DNA of 55,511 bases from Oleispira sp. (lineage in GTDB: Bacteria; Pseudomonadota; Gammaproteobacteria; Pseudomonadales; Oceanobacteraceae). Positions 38,427 to 46,912 of this stretch are shown here, in pieces. How positions within the stretch are numbered: position 1 is the stretch's first letter; the number at the start of each line of letters is the position of its first letter. The notes under the pieces are model-generated. The model was given only the letters and a program-made list of their open reading frames with translations, was not told the origin of the DNA and did not search any database. The translations under genes and the position numbers were made by a program. The DNA is taken from contig JAESQF010000090.1 of NCBI GenBank assembly GCA_016765295.1, forward strand, positions 1-55,511, in the 5' to 3' direction.

Positions 38427-39452
38427 ATGGTGAAAACTCAGCAGCAGCGAAAAGTTTGGCGCACATCAAAAGCCGGTGCGATTGCACGTTTAAAACTGAT
38501 CGAAGAAATACTGCCTGAGTTATCGAGTGATGACGTTGAAATAACCGTTAAAGCAGTGGGTTTAAACTTCGCCGATATCTTTGCCATTACTGGGTTGTAT
38601 TCGGCGACCCCAACCGGCAGTTTTATTCCCGGTCTTGAATACTCGGGTATTGTTAGCAAGGTGGGTGAAAATTGCACACGTTTTAGCGTGGGTGATCGCA
38701 TTATGGCGGTAAGCCGTTTTGGCGGTTATGCCAGTATTATTCAAAGCAGAGAAGATTATTTGGTGCCATTACCCGATGATTGGAGCTTCTCTCAAGGGGC
38801 GGCTTATCTGACTCAAACCTTAACGGCTTGGTATGCGTTAAATGATTTAGGTGGGATAAAACCGGGTCATGATGTCTTGGTACAAAGCGGTGCGGGTGGT
38901 GTTGGCTTACAAGCCATGAAGCTAATTAAGGCTTTGGGTGGCAATCCTATTGGCACTGTTAGTAGCGAGCATAAGGTGAAGTTTTTAGCGAATCTAGGCT
39001 TTGAAGCTTGGGTACGCGAACCTTCTTTTGGCCAACAGCTTAAGCAAAAAAATAAAACCTTTGATCTGGTATTAGACGCGATAGGTGGTGAAGTACAAAC
39101 CGCTTCGTTTAATGCATTAAAGCCTATGGGGCGCTTGGTTGTATTTGGCGCGGCTGAATTTACCCCAGGAAAAAATCGCCCCAATTATTTAACTGCAGTA
39201 TGGAAATATCTACGTCGTCCTAAATACGATGTGATGGGTATGATCAGTGAAAATCGCTCGGTGATGGCGTTTAATTTGATTTGGTTGTGGGATCAGATTG
39301 AATTAATGAAAGTGCTTTTAGAGAATATGATGGCGGTGGAAATCACCCCGCCCCATGTAGGCCATGAGTTTTCTTTTGATCAAGCCCACCAGGCGATTGA
39401 TCTTCTGCGTTCGGGTAAAACGATTGGTAAGGTCGTTTTGCTCATCGAGTAA
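38427..39452 (+). CDS. Zinc-binding alcohol dehydrogenase family / quinone oxidoreductase
   Basis: A 341-residue MDR-superfamily NAD(P)H oxidoreductase. The GroES-like start (LNFADIFAITGLYSATPTGS), LVQSGAGGVGLQAMKL (nucleotide-binding AxxGVG) and the C-terminal SGKTIGKVVLL are typical of quinone oxidoreductase (QOR-like) proteins, and the zinc ligands are absent. It follows sbcB by 2 bp, an arrangement that suggests cotranscription. Confidence 0.88.
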   Translation: MVKTQQQRKVWRTSKAGAIARLKLIEEILPELSSDDVEITVKAVGLNFADIFAITGLYSATPTGSFIPGLEYSGIVSKVGENCTRFSVGDRIMAVSRFGGYASIIQSREDYLVPLPDDWSFSQGAAYLTQTLTAWYALNDLGGIKPGHDVLVQSGAGGVGLQAMKLIKALGGNPIGTVSSEHKVKFLANLGFEAWVREPSFGQQLKQKNKTFDLVLDAIGGEVQTASFNALKPMGRLVVFGAAEFTPGKNRPNYLTAVWKYLRRPKYDVMGMISENRSVMAFNLIWLWDQIELMKVLLENMMAVEITPPHVGHEFSFDQAHQAIDLLRSGKTIGKVVLLIE

Positions 39453-39457
39453 GACAG

Positions 39458-41653
39458 CTATATACCTAGAGGTCTAGCCCTATCGGGTTTGCGATAATCA
39501 CAAACACCCTTAGTAAAGATATTTTCTAATGTGTCTTGGTAAGGGCTCATATCGTAGTCACCATAAAATCCCTCTTTCATGGCCACGGATATGGGTATCA
39601 GTTCGCAGAAAAAAATATCGCTAGAGATATCTTCTCCCGCTACGTTGCGGCTGCCTTGATAGAAAGGCATTATTTTAGTGCATTCTCCGTCCGGTTTATT
39701 GTTCCAGGCACCATCCCAAACTGTTTCGCCTTTATGAAGAATTTCACCGTCGTTACCTTGGCACAGATCCATCGCGTTGTCGGGTTTTGCAGCGTGATAA
39801 TCGCCGCCATTAGCATCGGCTCGGGTTAGCCACTCATCCATCATGGTAACGGCATCGGCGTAGGATTTTAACGGTGGTTGAGTTTGCCAAATGACTTGCA
39901 GGTTGTGTGTTCCCATACGTTGTTGAATGCGTTTGCGGCTTGAAAGCGCAGACCAAGAATGATGTATATCTAAGATCTGGTCCATATAAGGGCGAATGTC
40001 GATGATCGGCCTGTGCATTTCCCCTAGGAAAATATTGCCAGAAAGATAAGCGCCCCGTGCGGCAGTGATTGAACCGTTGGTTCTAGGGGCAAAATCCATC
40101 TCTTTCCCTTTATGGGTCATATTGTGTTGGCTATAAGTGCTATAGCGACTTAATGATGGGTCATCACTGGCATGCCAGTAGCGCTCTTGTGTCATTTCTT
40201 CTTGCGGCAGCCAGCCACCAATTTTGGCATTGAGGTCGAGGAATTGTTGCGCTGATATTTTTTTATCTAGCAGCGCCTGTAAGCCATACTGAACCCCTTC
40301 ATTCGACCATGGAATGGGTGTACGGCCGTGGCTATCGGTGCCAAAAAACTCACGATTATCTTGCCAGTGTGTCCAGTAGACTCGGCCGCGAATACGTTTA
40401 TTATAGCGCGGGTAGTGTGGGTTAAATACGGGATTGTTGACGTACTGCAAGGATCCGCGCCAGCGTGAATTACATTCGTTGGCTCCTTGGTGGTTCCTAG
40501 GCCATTCAAAGCGGAGCAATTGCGCGATATTGTCTAGCCATTGCAAACGGCGGCTTTCTTTTGGGTTATTGGCTAAACCTTGAATCATAGTACGCTGTTC
40601 TACGGGTGCCCAAAATTCTCGATCCTGGCTTAGGTGTTCAAAATAGTACTCGGTCAGTTCGCAATCTAGGGTGTAATTAATTTGGCTTAACATGTCTGGA
40701 TACGCGACCACGGCAATACCGCCATCAATGACTGCACCAGGATTATTTTGCCCCATGAGATATTGTTGAATAGCGCCCCCTGATCCGCCATAACCAATGG
40801 TGAATAAGGGTTCGCGATAGCGTTCAGTAAAATTCTTTTTCAACCTCAGAGCCGTATCTTCTTGCAGCCAAATATTATAGCCATTAGCGGTTTCGGTCGC
40901 TGTCGAAAAGACAACCGCATAGCCTTGTTTTAAGTATTTACTCATGGACTTTGATATGCGGTGCATACGCAGAACACCTTGCTGGAAGCCGATGCCAATA
41001 CCTCCGCGGAAATAATATATGAGTTTTCCATTCCATTTTGAAAGATCGGGTTTAAGCAGTTCATCATGACGGCTAGAGGGCATTAACATGGCATACATAT
41101 AGCGATTGATGGTGCCGGTTTCGACACGAATAATAAGATCAGCTTTTTTCGGTAATGCTTCGGTACTATCAGGTACTTGACGAAATACACGGGGTTCTTT
41201 TTCGGTATTGTAAGAATAAAATATCCGAGTAGGCACAGAGCAATCCTTGCTGTAACCAATGATCAAGTTAGAGCGTTTACCTTTTTTGGTTTCTGCATAG
41301 ACAGGAACTCCCCAACCGCGGGTATTGTCTACCAGAGGCTGGCCGATGCGAGAACGCTCGGTATCGCAGACGAAGGGGTATTGGTTTTTTCCGGCAAAAA
41401 GTGGCTCTACGGGCCCAGTAGCGCCATATTCAATAGGGAATTCAAAAGTCTCAATGGGTCGTTCTAGATCTTTGGGGTGAGGTCCGGAGTAGGGAGGGTG
41501 GTTGATTAATTTGTTGCCAGGGGGGATGCCAGCAACCGCTACGTAGCCTTTATCTAAACCTAATTCATCACGAACCCAGTGATACAGATACCAGCTGCCA
41601 ATGGCAGAGCTAAGTGAGATAAGGGTGGCAATTGCGATTAGGGTTTTCTTCAT
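39458..41653 (-). CDS. DUF6351-type exported hydrolase
   Basis: A 731-residue protein with an N-terminal signal/anchor segment (LIAIATLISLSSAIGSWYLY). A nucleophile-like elbow GYGGSGGAIQQY (about 295-306), the oxyanion-type YYFRGGIGIGF and a C-terminal RADANGGDYHAAKPDNAMD place it near the DUF6351 alpha/beta hydrolase-like family. Substrate unknown. Its ribosome site GAGGAAG is buried in a perfect hairpin (see 41659-41696). Convergent with the quinone reductase gene. Confidence 0.7.
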   Translation of the reverse strand: MKKTLIAIATLISLSSAIGSWYLYHWVRDELGLDKGYVAVAGIPPGNKLINHPPYSGPHPKDLERPIETFEFPIEYGATGPVEPLFAGKNQYPFVCDTERSRIGQPLVDNTRGWGVPVYAETKKGKRSNLIIGYSKDCSVPTRIFYSYNTEKEPRVFRQVPDSTEALPKKADLIIRVETGTINRYMYAMLMPSSRHDELLKPDLSKWNGKLIYYFRGGIGIGFQQGVLRMHRISKSMSKYLKQGYAVVFSTATETANGYNIWLQEDTALRLKKNFTERYREPLFTIGYGGSGGAIQQYLMGQNNPGAVIDGGIAVVAYPDMLSQINYTLDCELTEYYFEHLSQDREFWAPVEQRTMIQGLANNPKESRRLQWLDNIAQLLRFEWPRNHQGANECNSRWRGSLQYVNNPVFNPHYPRYNKRIRGRVYWTHWQDNREFFGTDSHGRTPIPWSNEGVQYGLQALLDKKISAQQFLDLNAKIGGWLPQEEMTQERYWHASDDPSLSRYSTYSQHNMTHKGKEMDFAPRTNGSITAARGAYLSGNIFLGEMHRPIIDIRPYMDQILDIHHSWSALSSRKRIQQRMGTHNLQVIWQTQPPLKSYADAVTMMDEWLTRADANGGDYHAAKPDNAMDLCQGNDGEILHKGETVWDGAWNNKPDGECTKIMPFYQGSRNVAGEDISSDIFFCELIPISVAMKEGFYGDYDMSPYQDTLENIFTKGVCDYRKPDRARPLGI

Positions 41654-41658
41654 AGATA

Positions 41659-41696
41659 CTTCCTCTTGCTACTATTTTTAGCTTAGCAAGAGGAAG
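41659..41696 (-). promoter_or_regulatory. Hairpin sequestering the DUF6351 ribosome binding site
   Basis: CTTCCTCTTGCTA pairs perfectly over 13 bp with TAGCAAGAGGAAG around a 12-base loop. In the leftward mRNA the 3' arm contains the Shine-Dalgarno GAGGAAG, 5 bases before ATG 41653. Translation should be off until the helix is melted or another strand invades. There is no U-tract. Confidence 0.65.
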
Positions 41697-41739
41697 GGAT
41701 TGTGCAGGGTTTTAGCGATTAAAATTTTCTTAAAATAAA

Positions 41740-43086
41740 CTAAGAGGTCTTAACTTCGGCCCAAAGATCGTATTCATCAGAATGAGTGATTTCCACTTCA
41801 ACAAAGTCCCCAGGGGCACAATCGAAATACTCGTTTAAATAAACCATACCATCGATATTAGGCGCATCCGCAATTGTACGACCTACAGCGCCTTCTTCGT
41901 CTACATTATCAATTAAAACGGTCATGGTTTGGCCGACACGACGGGCAAGCTTGCGAGTACTGATCTCTTGAGCTTTAGCCATGAAGCGTTCCCATCGTTC
42001 TTGCTGAAGCTCTTCCGGTACATGATTTGGCAAAGCGTTAGCTTTAGCGCCTTCTACTGGGCTGTATTTGAAGCAACCAACGCGATCTAGTTCAGCTTCG
42101 TCTAACCAGTCTAAAAGAATCTGGAAGTCTTCTTCAGTTTCGCCCGGGAAACCGACAACAAAGGTAGAACGCAATACAATATTAGGCGCAATTTCACGCC
42201 ATTTTTTGATGCGCAAAAGTGTATTTTCTGCGTGAGCAGGGCGCTTCATTAGTTTCAATACCGCCGGGCTTGCGTGCTGAAACGGAATGTCTAAATACGG
42301 CAGAATGTGGTTTTCAGCCATCAAAGGAATGATGTCGTCAACGTGTGGGTAAGGGTATACATAATGTAAGCGTACCCAAACGCCCAACTTTCCAAGTTCT
42401 TTACACAATGAAAGTAGGTTGGTTTTGACCGGTGCGCCATTCCAGAAACCGGTGCGGAATTTCATGTCTACACCATAAGCACTGGTATCTTGAGAGATAA
42501 CGAGCAGCTCTTTAGTGCCCGCATCAACTAGGCGCTTGGCTTCTTCTAATACATCACCGATTGGGCGACTAACGTGCTTGCCGCGCATATCTGGAATAAT
42601 GCAGAAGGTACATTTGTGGTTGCAGCCTTCGGAAATCTTTAAATACGAATAATGACGAGGCGTCAGCTTCACACCTTGAGGCGGTATTAAATCGGTAAAA
42701 GGATCAAAGTTAGGATTCGGTGGCACCCACTCGTGTACCGCGGTCATGACTTCTTCATAAGCATGAGCGCCAGAAATCGCTAGAATGCCTGGGTTTTCTT
42801 TCTTGATTAGCTCAGCGTCAGCGCCTTTGCCCATGCAGCCGGTAACGATGACCTTGCCGTTAGAGGTCATTGCTTCGCTAATAGCGTCTAAAGATTCTTG
42901 CTTAGCCGCATCAATGAAACCACAGGTATTTACCACCACTACGTCAGCATCTTCGTAGGTATTGGTGATGTCGTAGCCATCCATTTTCAATTGCGTAAGG
43001 ATACGTTCAGAATCGACGGAATTTTTCGGACAACCTAAAGATACCATTCCTATACTTCCACTACTCTTTGTTTTACTATCGCTCAT
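41740..43086 (-). CDS. rimO: Ribosomal protein uS12 methylthiotransferase
   Basis: The radical SAM enzyme that methylthiolates Asp89 of ribosomal protein S12. Of the 448 residues, the N-terminal domain has [27 protein letters not shown] and VTGCMGKG (its three cysteines), the radical SAM domain [11 protein letters not shown], and the C-terminal TRAM domain follows. I start at ATG 43086 ([11 protein letters not shown]), since RimO proteins begin there; 38 more open upstream codons run into the phage DNA. The 26 bases before it abut the recombinase gene, so the native promoter has been displaced. Confidence 0.93.
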   Translation of the reverse strand: MSDSKTKSSGSIGMVSLGCPKNSVDSERILTQLKMDGYDITNTYEDADVVVVNTCGFIDAAKQESLDAISEAMTSNGKVIVTGCMGKGADAELIKKENPGILAISGAHAYEEVMTAVHEWVPPNPNFDPFTDLIPPQGVKLTPRHYSYLKISEGCNHKCTFCIIPDMRGKHVSRPIGDVLEEAKRLVDAGTKELLVISQDTSAYGVDMKFRTGFWNGAPVKTNLLSLCKELGKLGVWVRLHYVYPYPHVDDIIPLMAENHILPYLDIPFQHASPAVLKLMKRPAHAENTLLRIKKWREIAPNIVLRSTFVVGFPGETEEDFQILLDWLDEAELDRVGCFKYSPVEGAKANALPNHVPEELQQERWERFMAKAQEISTRKLARRVGQTMTVLIDNVDEEGAVGRTIADAPNIDGMVYLNEYFDCAPGDFVEVEITHSDEYDLWAEVKTS

Positions 43087-43112
43087 AATTCTATTTACCA
43101 CGGTTTTCAATT

Positions 43113-44804
43113 TTGTCGCGATTATACAGCTATATCCGATTTTCAACAGCGGAACAGGCAGAAGGGTCATCATCGACACGTCAAGCTGAGTATGCAGCAA
43201 AGTATGCCGCAGAGAATGGTTTAACTCTGGATGAGTCGTTATCTATGCGTGATGAGGGTTTGAGTGCTTATCATCAAACTCATATTAAGAAAGGCGCATT
43301 GGGTGTGTTTTTGCGGGCGATTGAAGATGGTCTGATACCAGAAGGCTCTACATTAATTATTGAAGCATTGGATCGATTATCTCGTGCTGAGCCCATTATT
43401 TCTCAGGCGCTGCTATCTCAAATTATTAATGCCGGTATTACGGTGGTAACTGCAAGTGACGGCAAGCGTTACGATCGTGAGTCGTTAAAAGCTAATCCTA
43501 TGGATTTGGTGTATTCGTTGTTGGTTCTGATTCGTGCTCATGAGGAATCTGATACTAAATCAAAGCGGGTAAATGCTGCGATCCGTATTGCGTGTGAGGC
43601 GTGGATCAGTGGAACTAAGCGGGCTCATATTCGTAATGGCAAGCCGCCTAAGTGGTATCGTGAAACGGGCAATGTTGGGGCTCCATTATTTGAAATAATC
43701 CCTGAGCGGGCAGAGGTTTTGCGTGAAGCGATTGCGCTTTATGTTGAGGGTTGGAGTGGTGTTCGTATTGGTCGAAAGCTAAATGATGAGGGCAAGACGT
43801 ACACGGGTAAAAAGTTAATTGGTAATTACATTTATAAAATCATTGCTCGATCAGACTTAATTGGCAGTAAATCGATTGAGGTTGAAGGTGAGGTCTATGA
43901 GTTAAAAGATTATTACCCGCCTATTTTAACGCCAGAAGAATATGAGGCGTTGCAGAATAAGATGAGAAATCGTCCGGCAGCAGCCAAGTCGGGAATACCT
44001 GGTATTGTCACTAATTTGAATCTTTGCCGGTGCGGATATTGTGGTGCCTCGGTTGCGGGTGTTAATTATATTGGCAGGGCGCGTGCGGACGGTGTTTTGG
44101 CCGAAGGCCATAGACGGTTAATCTGCAACGAATACAACAGTAATAAGACGTGCGTGGTGGGTAGTTCGATTAAGGCAGGTATTGTTGAGCGTGCGATTAT
44201 GAATTATTGCTGTGATCAGATGAATATCGCAGATCTAACGGGGCAAACTAACAAATCAGATGATGTGAAAAACAAGCTGAATAAAATTGAATCTGAAATA
44301 GCTGAATCTAGCAAGATGATCGATAAGCTGACAGATGCGCTTTTACAAACCGATACGCCACCGATCGCATTGATGCGTAAGCAGCGTGAGCTTGAAGAGA
44401 TTGTTCGCAAGTTGGAAGAAAAGCGTTTAGCGTTATCGCAGCAAATGCGGATTAATCACAGTGCGGTTAATAGTGACTTATTGGAAGAGTGGCAAGCGTT
44501 GGTTGTTGATGCTGTGGGTTTGGATTATGAAGCACGTATGAAGGTGCGCGGCTTGGTTTCTAGAACGTTTGAGCGCATTGAATTGTATGTTCGTGGGTTC
44601 GCAGCCAATAAAACCGGTGCAGCGGGTCGTATTGCGGTTGAAGTATTTGAGAAAAAACTAGGTATTGCACCGGATTTTGGCACGGGTAAGGTTAACGAGC
44701 ATCAAGGGCCAGTTGATTTGGTGTTGAGGTTTCGCGGTGGGGCGGTGCGCTTGCTTCGCATCGATCGTAATAGTGGTGCTTGGCAAGCGCAGGTTGATTT
44801 TTAA
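43113..44804 (+). CDS. Large serine recombinase (phage integrase)
   Basis: A 563-residue integrase. The resolvase domain begins [11 protein letters not shown] with the catalytic Ser11, followed by [11 protein letters not shown] and LDRLSRAEP; the recombinase domain lies about 165-270, a zinc ribbon with CRCGYCG and [10 protein letters not shown] about 305-350, and a coiled coil about 385-450. The start is TTG at 43113, without a good ribosome site, 26 bp from the rimO start. Later starts would delete the catalytic Ser. It is the only integrase in the window and is probably responsible for the insertion. Confidence 0.93.
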   Translation: MSRLYSYIRFSTAEQAEGSSSTRQAEYAAKYAAENGLTLDESLSMRDEGLSAYHQTHIKKGALGVFLRAIEDGLIPEGSTLIIEALDRLSRAEPIISQALLSQIINAGITVVTASDGKRYDRESLKANPMDLVYSLLVLIRAHEESDTKSKRVNAAIRIACEAWISGTKRAHIRNGKPPKWYRETGNVGAPLFEIIPERAEVLREAIALYVEGWSGVRIGRKLNDEGKTYTGKKLIGNYIYKIIARSDLIGSKSIEVEGEVYELKDYYPPILTPEEYEALQNKMRNRPAAAKSGIPGIVTNLNLCRCGYCGASVAGVNYIGRARADGVLAEGHRRLICNEYNSNKTCVVGSSIKAGIVERAIMNYCCDQMNIADLTGQTNKSDDVKNKLNKIESEIAESSKMIDKLTDALLQTDTPPIALMRKQRELEEIVRKLEEKRLALSQQMRINHSAVNSDLLEEWQALVVDAVGLDYEARMKVRGLVSRTFERIELYVRGFAANKTGAAGRIAVEVFEKKLGIAPDFGTGKVNEHQGPVDLVLRFRGGAVRLLRIDRNSGAWQAQVDF

Positions 44805-44898
44805 AAAAACTGCACTTTTCTCACTTTACCACTTCGGTATTGGTTGACACCGTTGTAATATCGATAGCAATTAAAGCAAGTGAGCGGCAGGATATTAG

Positions 44899-45306
44899 AT
44901 GATTAAGTTTCATCCAAAGAAAGGAACAATCTTGATGTGTGATTTCTCTGAGGGCTTTAAGTCTCCAGAGATGGTTAAGGTCCGGCCGGTGATAGTCGTG
45001 GCCCCAGCCTTACCTGGCAGAAATGGGCTGTGCACAGTTGTTGCGTTGAGTACGGTTAAGCCAAAGGTTCTTCAGCTTTATCAACATGAGATGTCTCAAG
45101 AATCCCTAAAGGAATTGTCATCTGACTTGAGTTGGGCTAAATGCGATATGATTTATACCGTGTCTTTTGATAGGTTGGATCGAATCAAAGTGCGCCTGGA
45201 TGGTGGAAAGCGAGGGTATATTACAGGTAAGGCGACAGCCGAGGATTTACTGGCAGTTGAGGAGGCGATATTGAAAGGTCTTGGGCTTATGCGCTATTTT
45301 AAGTAA
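44899..45306 (+). CDS. PemK/MazF-like protein, no antitoxin nearby
   Basis: A 135-residue protein with the MazF/PemK fold signature: GTILMCDFSEGF, KVRPVIVVAPA and CTVVALSTVKP. Family members are mRNA-cleaving endoribonucleases usually paired with an antitoxin. No antitoxin frame precedes it: only 94 bases separate it from the recombinase, and nothing follows except a hairpin-rich noncoding stretch on the opposite strand. It may be an RNA-binding or -cutting phage protein without a toxin role. Confidence 0.75.
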   Translation: MIKFHPKKGTILMCDFSEGFKSPEMVKVRPVIVVAPALPGRNGLCTVVALSTVKPKVLQLYQHEMSQESLKELSSDLSWAKCDMIYTVSFDRLDRIKVRLDGGKRGYITGKATAEDLLAVEEAILKGLGLMRYFK

Positions 45307-45341
45307 AAGAAAAGCCCTATCAACTTTCATTGATAGGGCTT
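45299..45341 (-). terminator. Intrinsic terminator of the leftward small RNA
   Basis: On the minus strand AAGCCCTATCAA and TTGATAGGGCTT form a perfect 12-bp stem (45312-45341) with a six-base loop, followed by a T-rich TTCTTTTACTT tract. The T-tract lies on the end of the PemK-like gene. It has no T-tract on the plus strand. Confidence 0.85.
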
Positions 45342-45452
45342 GAATTCTTGACACTAGCCAGACGAATCTGGTACATGGCCTAGATAGCTTGTCATCGCCG
45401 TACTCTAGGTCAGCTACCCGTAGGTAGTCTTACAAGCCGGATAAACCGGAAC
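45312..45452 (-). ncRNA. Candidate phage small RNA, about 140 nt
   Basis: The minus-strand transcript from about 45452 would hold, in order: CCGG-UUUAU-CCGG (45449-45437), CUACC-UACG-GGUAG (45427-45414), a CCUAGA/UCUAGG stem (45409-45379), CCAGA-UUCG-UCUGG (45371-45358) and the terminator stem. Two loops are UNCG tetraloops. GACA-CTAGCC at 45350-45359 can pair with GG-CTAG-TGTC at 45377-45393, an alternative to the CCUAGA stem. There is no ORF of note. Promoter and terminator are present, so it is plausibly an independent gene. I cannot assign it to a known RNA family. Confidence 0.6.
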
Positions 45453-45458
45453 AATTGA

Positions 45459-45487
45459 ATTCTGGACGGTTAAACCGTTTCTGTCAA
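45459..45487 (-). promoter_or_regulatory. Promoter of the candidate small RNA
   Basis: Consensus -35 TTGACA (45487-45482) and CAGAAT (45464-45459), exactly 17 bp apart; the start would be near 45452. The spacer contains the dyad ACGGTT-T-AACCGT. Confidence 0.6.
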
Positions 45488-45490
45488 CGA

Positions 45491-45534
45491 TTTAGTGTTT
45501 TAAAACGCTAAAGCATGGTGTAAATAAACCACGC
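45491..45534. promoter_or_regulatory. 22-bp palindrome and hairpin between the leftward operon and small RNA promoter
   Basis: TTTAGTGTTTT followed by AAAACGCTAAA (45491-45512) is a near-perfect palindrome with one mismatch, centred about 50 bp before the small RNA start: operator- or UP-element-like. Next to it GCATGGT and ACCACGC (45513-45534) pair around an eight-base loop and may mark the end of the operon mRNA. Confidence 0.45.
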
Positions 45535-45558
45535 TGTGCTTATGGTTATTAGTGGCGT

Positions 45559-45783
45559 TCATCCTAGCATTCCGCTCATTCTCTGGGCTGGCATAGTCTC
45601 ACCGCCCAGTAATTTATTCATTGCCACGGCCGCTTTAAGCGCAGCTTGGTGCGACTTGGTTGTCTTACCGCTCATTAATACCCATTCATTCATTGCTATG
45701 GCCTTAACGGTTGCTTTACCGTATACCACGTCATTGAATTCTTTCGGTTGTTCATTGTTAATGCCTTTAATGTATTCAGTCAA
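45559..45783 (-). CDS. Small phage protein, unknown
   Basis: 74 residues, last gene of the leftward operon, starting at a TTG (45783) within the end of the preceding small membrane gene (8-bp overlap). Composition is mixed with a Lys/Gln-rich middle (KTTKSHQAALKAAVAMNKLL). No family recognised. Assignment rests on overlap with the operon. Confidence 0.5.
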   Translation of the reverse strand: MTEYIKGINNEQPKEFNDVVYGKATVKAIAMNEWVLMSGKTTKSHQAALKAAVAMNKLLGGETMPAQRMSGMLG

Positions 45784-45925
45784 TCAATAGGAATATTAGC
45801 GCTATTGGAAAGCCAGCAGCCATTAGTGCCAGTAGTACGAGGGTGGATATTCCAGCCCAGGCAATAAAGCTCAAAACCCGCATTCTGTTTGCTTCACTTA
45901 ATGAGCCGATGAATTTATTTATCAT
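45776..45925 (-). CDS. Small single-span membrane protein
   Basis: 49 residues: a short polar start (MINKFIGSLSEANRMR), then a hydrophobic stretch of about 30 residues ending IALIFLLID, so one or two transmembrane helices. It overlaps its neighbours by 11 bp upstream and 8 bp downstream, as in the rest of the operon. Candidate holin-like or envelope microprotein; nothing further can be said. Confidence 0.55.
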   Translation of the reverse strand: MINKFIGSLSEANRMRVLSFIAWAGISTLVLLALMAAGFPIALIFLLID

Positions 45926-46439
45926 GTGTTTTTGCCACTAGCGCGTAGTTGCACATGTGACCCCAGTCGGCATCCCACCAAGTTCCACTTTCGTCATGGC
46001 CTTCTTCGTCAATAATATCGGGTCGCTTAACAAGGTCTGTCTGAATTGTTTTATGAGTAATCACACCAGCACAAACCGTTGTGACTTCTTCGCTCCAGCC
46101 ATCGTCTAAGTAGCCCTGAATTGAATCTTCTGCGTATTTGTCACGGTCTTGAATGTTATTGAACGTTTCAAACCCGCCATCACTGTCATAAACAAAATAC
46201 TCAGGCGATGGGGTGGTACCTAATACTCTGCTTTCAATGGTTGCCCAGGTGGGTTCGTATTCAGGCCAGTCTGCTTCGACCACAACGCACTCAAGCGGAT
46301 TTTTGCCTTTTCTTTTTCGGTGAGCTTTTATTTTATCCTGCAGCTCAAGAATCATTGTTTGTTCGATGGGGCATAAAGCCTCAAAAACATCTGATTTTTT
46401 AAATATTGTATATCGGCTTTCTCGTTGGAATTTACTCAT
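45915..46439 (-). CDS. Phage protein of unknown function
   Basis: 174 residues, acidic with many Trp and Asp (ADWPEYEPTW and SGTWWDADWGHMCNYA), and a Lys/Arg-rich patch (KAHRKRKGKN). Cytoplasmic. ATGA overlap with the next gene upstream. The family is not recognised. Confidence 0.6.
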   Translation of the reverse strand: MSKFQRESRYTIFKKSDVFEALCPIEQTMILELQDKIKAHRKRKGKNPLECVVVEADWPEYEPTWATIESRVLGTTPSPEYFVYDSDGGFETFNNIQDRDKYAEDSIQGYLDDGWSEEVTTVCAGVITHKTIQTDLVKRPDIIDEEGHDESGTWWDADWGHMCNYALVAKTHDK

Positions 46440-46912
46440 GCTGACTTTTCCCCTGGCGTTGAAGTTTCCTTGGCTTCTTTTATGATTTTCAATTCAATTT
46501 CTTTCAATAATTTATTTCCTTTTTCTGCCCAGTCATCACCGAATTCTTCATAAAGTTTGCTTGACCAGTGAATGAATACAGCCTGCTTATATTCGGCTTT
46601 CGGTGGGCCTTCTGCATAAATACCACCTGCAATAAGCATATTTGCAAGTTGCGCGCATGAAAAATTAGGTCGCCCAAATAATTGTATTTGTATGGGGGAG
46701 AGCATTATCGGCTGTGCTGGTGAGGTGCTGGGTTCGACCAGTGGCTCATGCTGCTTAGTAACAGACAAGCGGCCTGCGTTGTAAATCTTTTTAAAATCAA
46801 TAATGGCAATTTCAGGCTCATCTTCATAAGCCCAAGTCGTTAGCAGCGCCTCATCAATATAAAACTCGATCAATCCTGTTTCAGGGTCGGTTTTGTGTGT
46901 CAAATCATTCAT
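46436..46912 (-). CDS. Phage protein of unknown function
   Basis: 158 residues. A first part (FYIDEALLTTWAYEDEPEIAI), a proline-rich linker (PLVEPSTSPAQPIMLSP) and a charged helical tail ending in PGEKSA. Overlaps both neighbours by four bases. Not recognised. Confidence 0.6.
   Translation of the reverse strand: MNDLTHKTDPETGLIEFYIDEALLTTWAYEDEPEIAIIDFKKIYNAGRLSVTKQHEPLVEPSTSPAQPIMLSPIQIQLFGRPNFSCAQLANMLIAGGIYAEGPPKAEYKQAVFIHWSSKLYEEFGDDWAEKGNKLLKEIELKIIKEAKETSTPGEKSA

Noticed and set aside
44805-44898. Antitoxin gene between the recombinase and the PemK-like gene
   Set aside because: Only 94 bases are available and no open frame with a ribosome site fits; an isolated TTGACA lacks a convincing -10.
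45312-45341. Terminator for the PemK-like gene on the plus strand
   Set aside because: The hairpin is perfect but the plus strand lacks a T-tract; the T-rich tract is on the minus strand.
45312-45452. A classical type III toxin-antitoxin repeat array
   Set aside because: The hairpins differ in sequence and there is no tandem repeat; the RNA is convergent and downstream of the toxin-like gene, unlike known type III systems.
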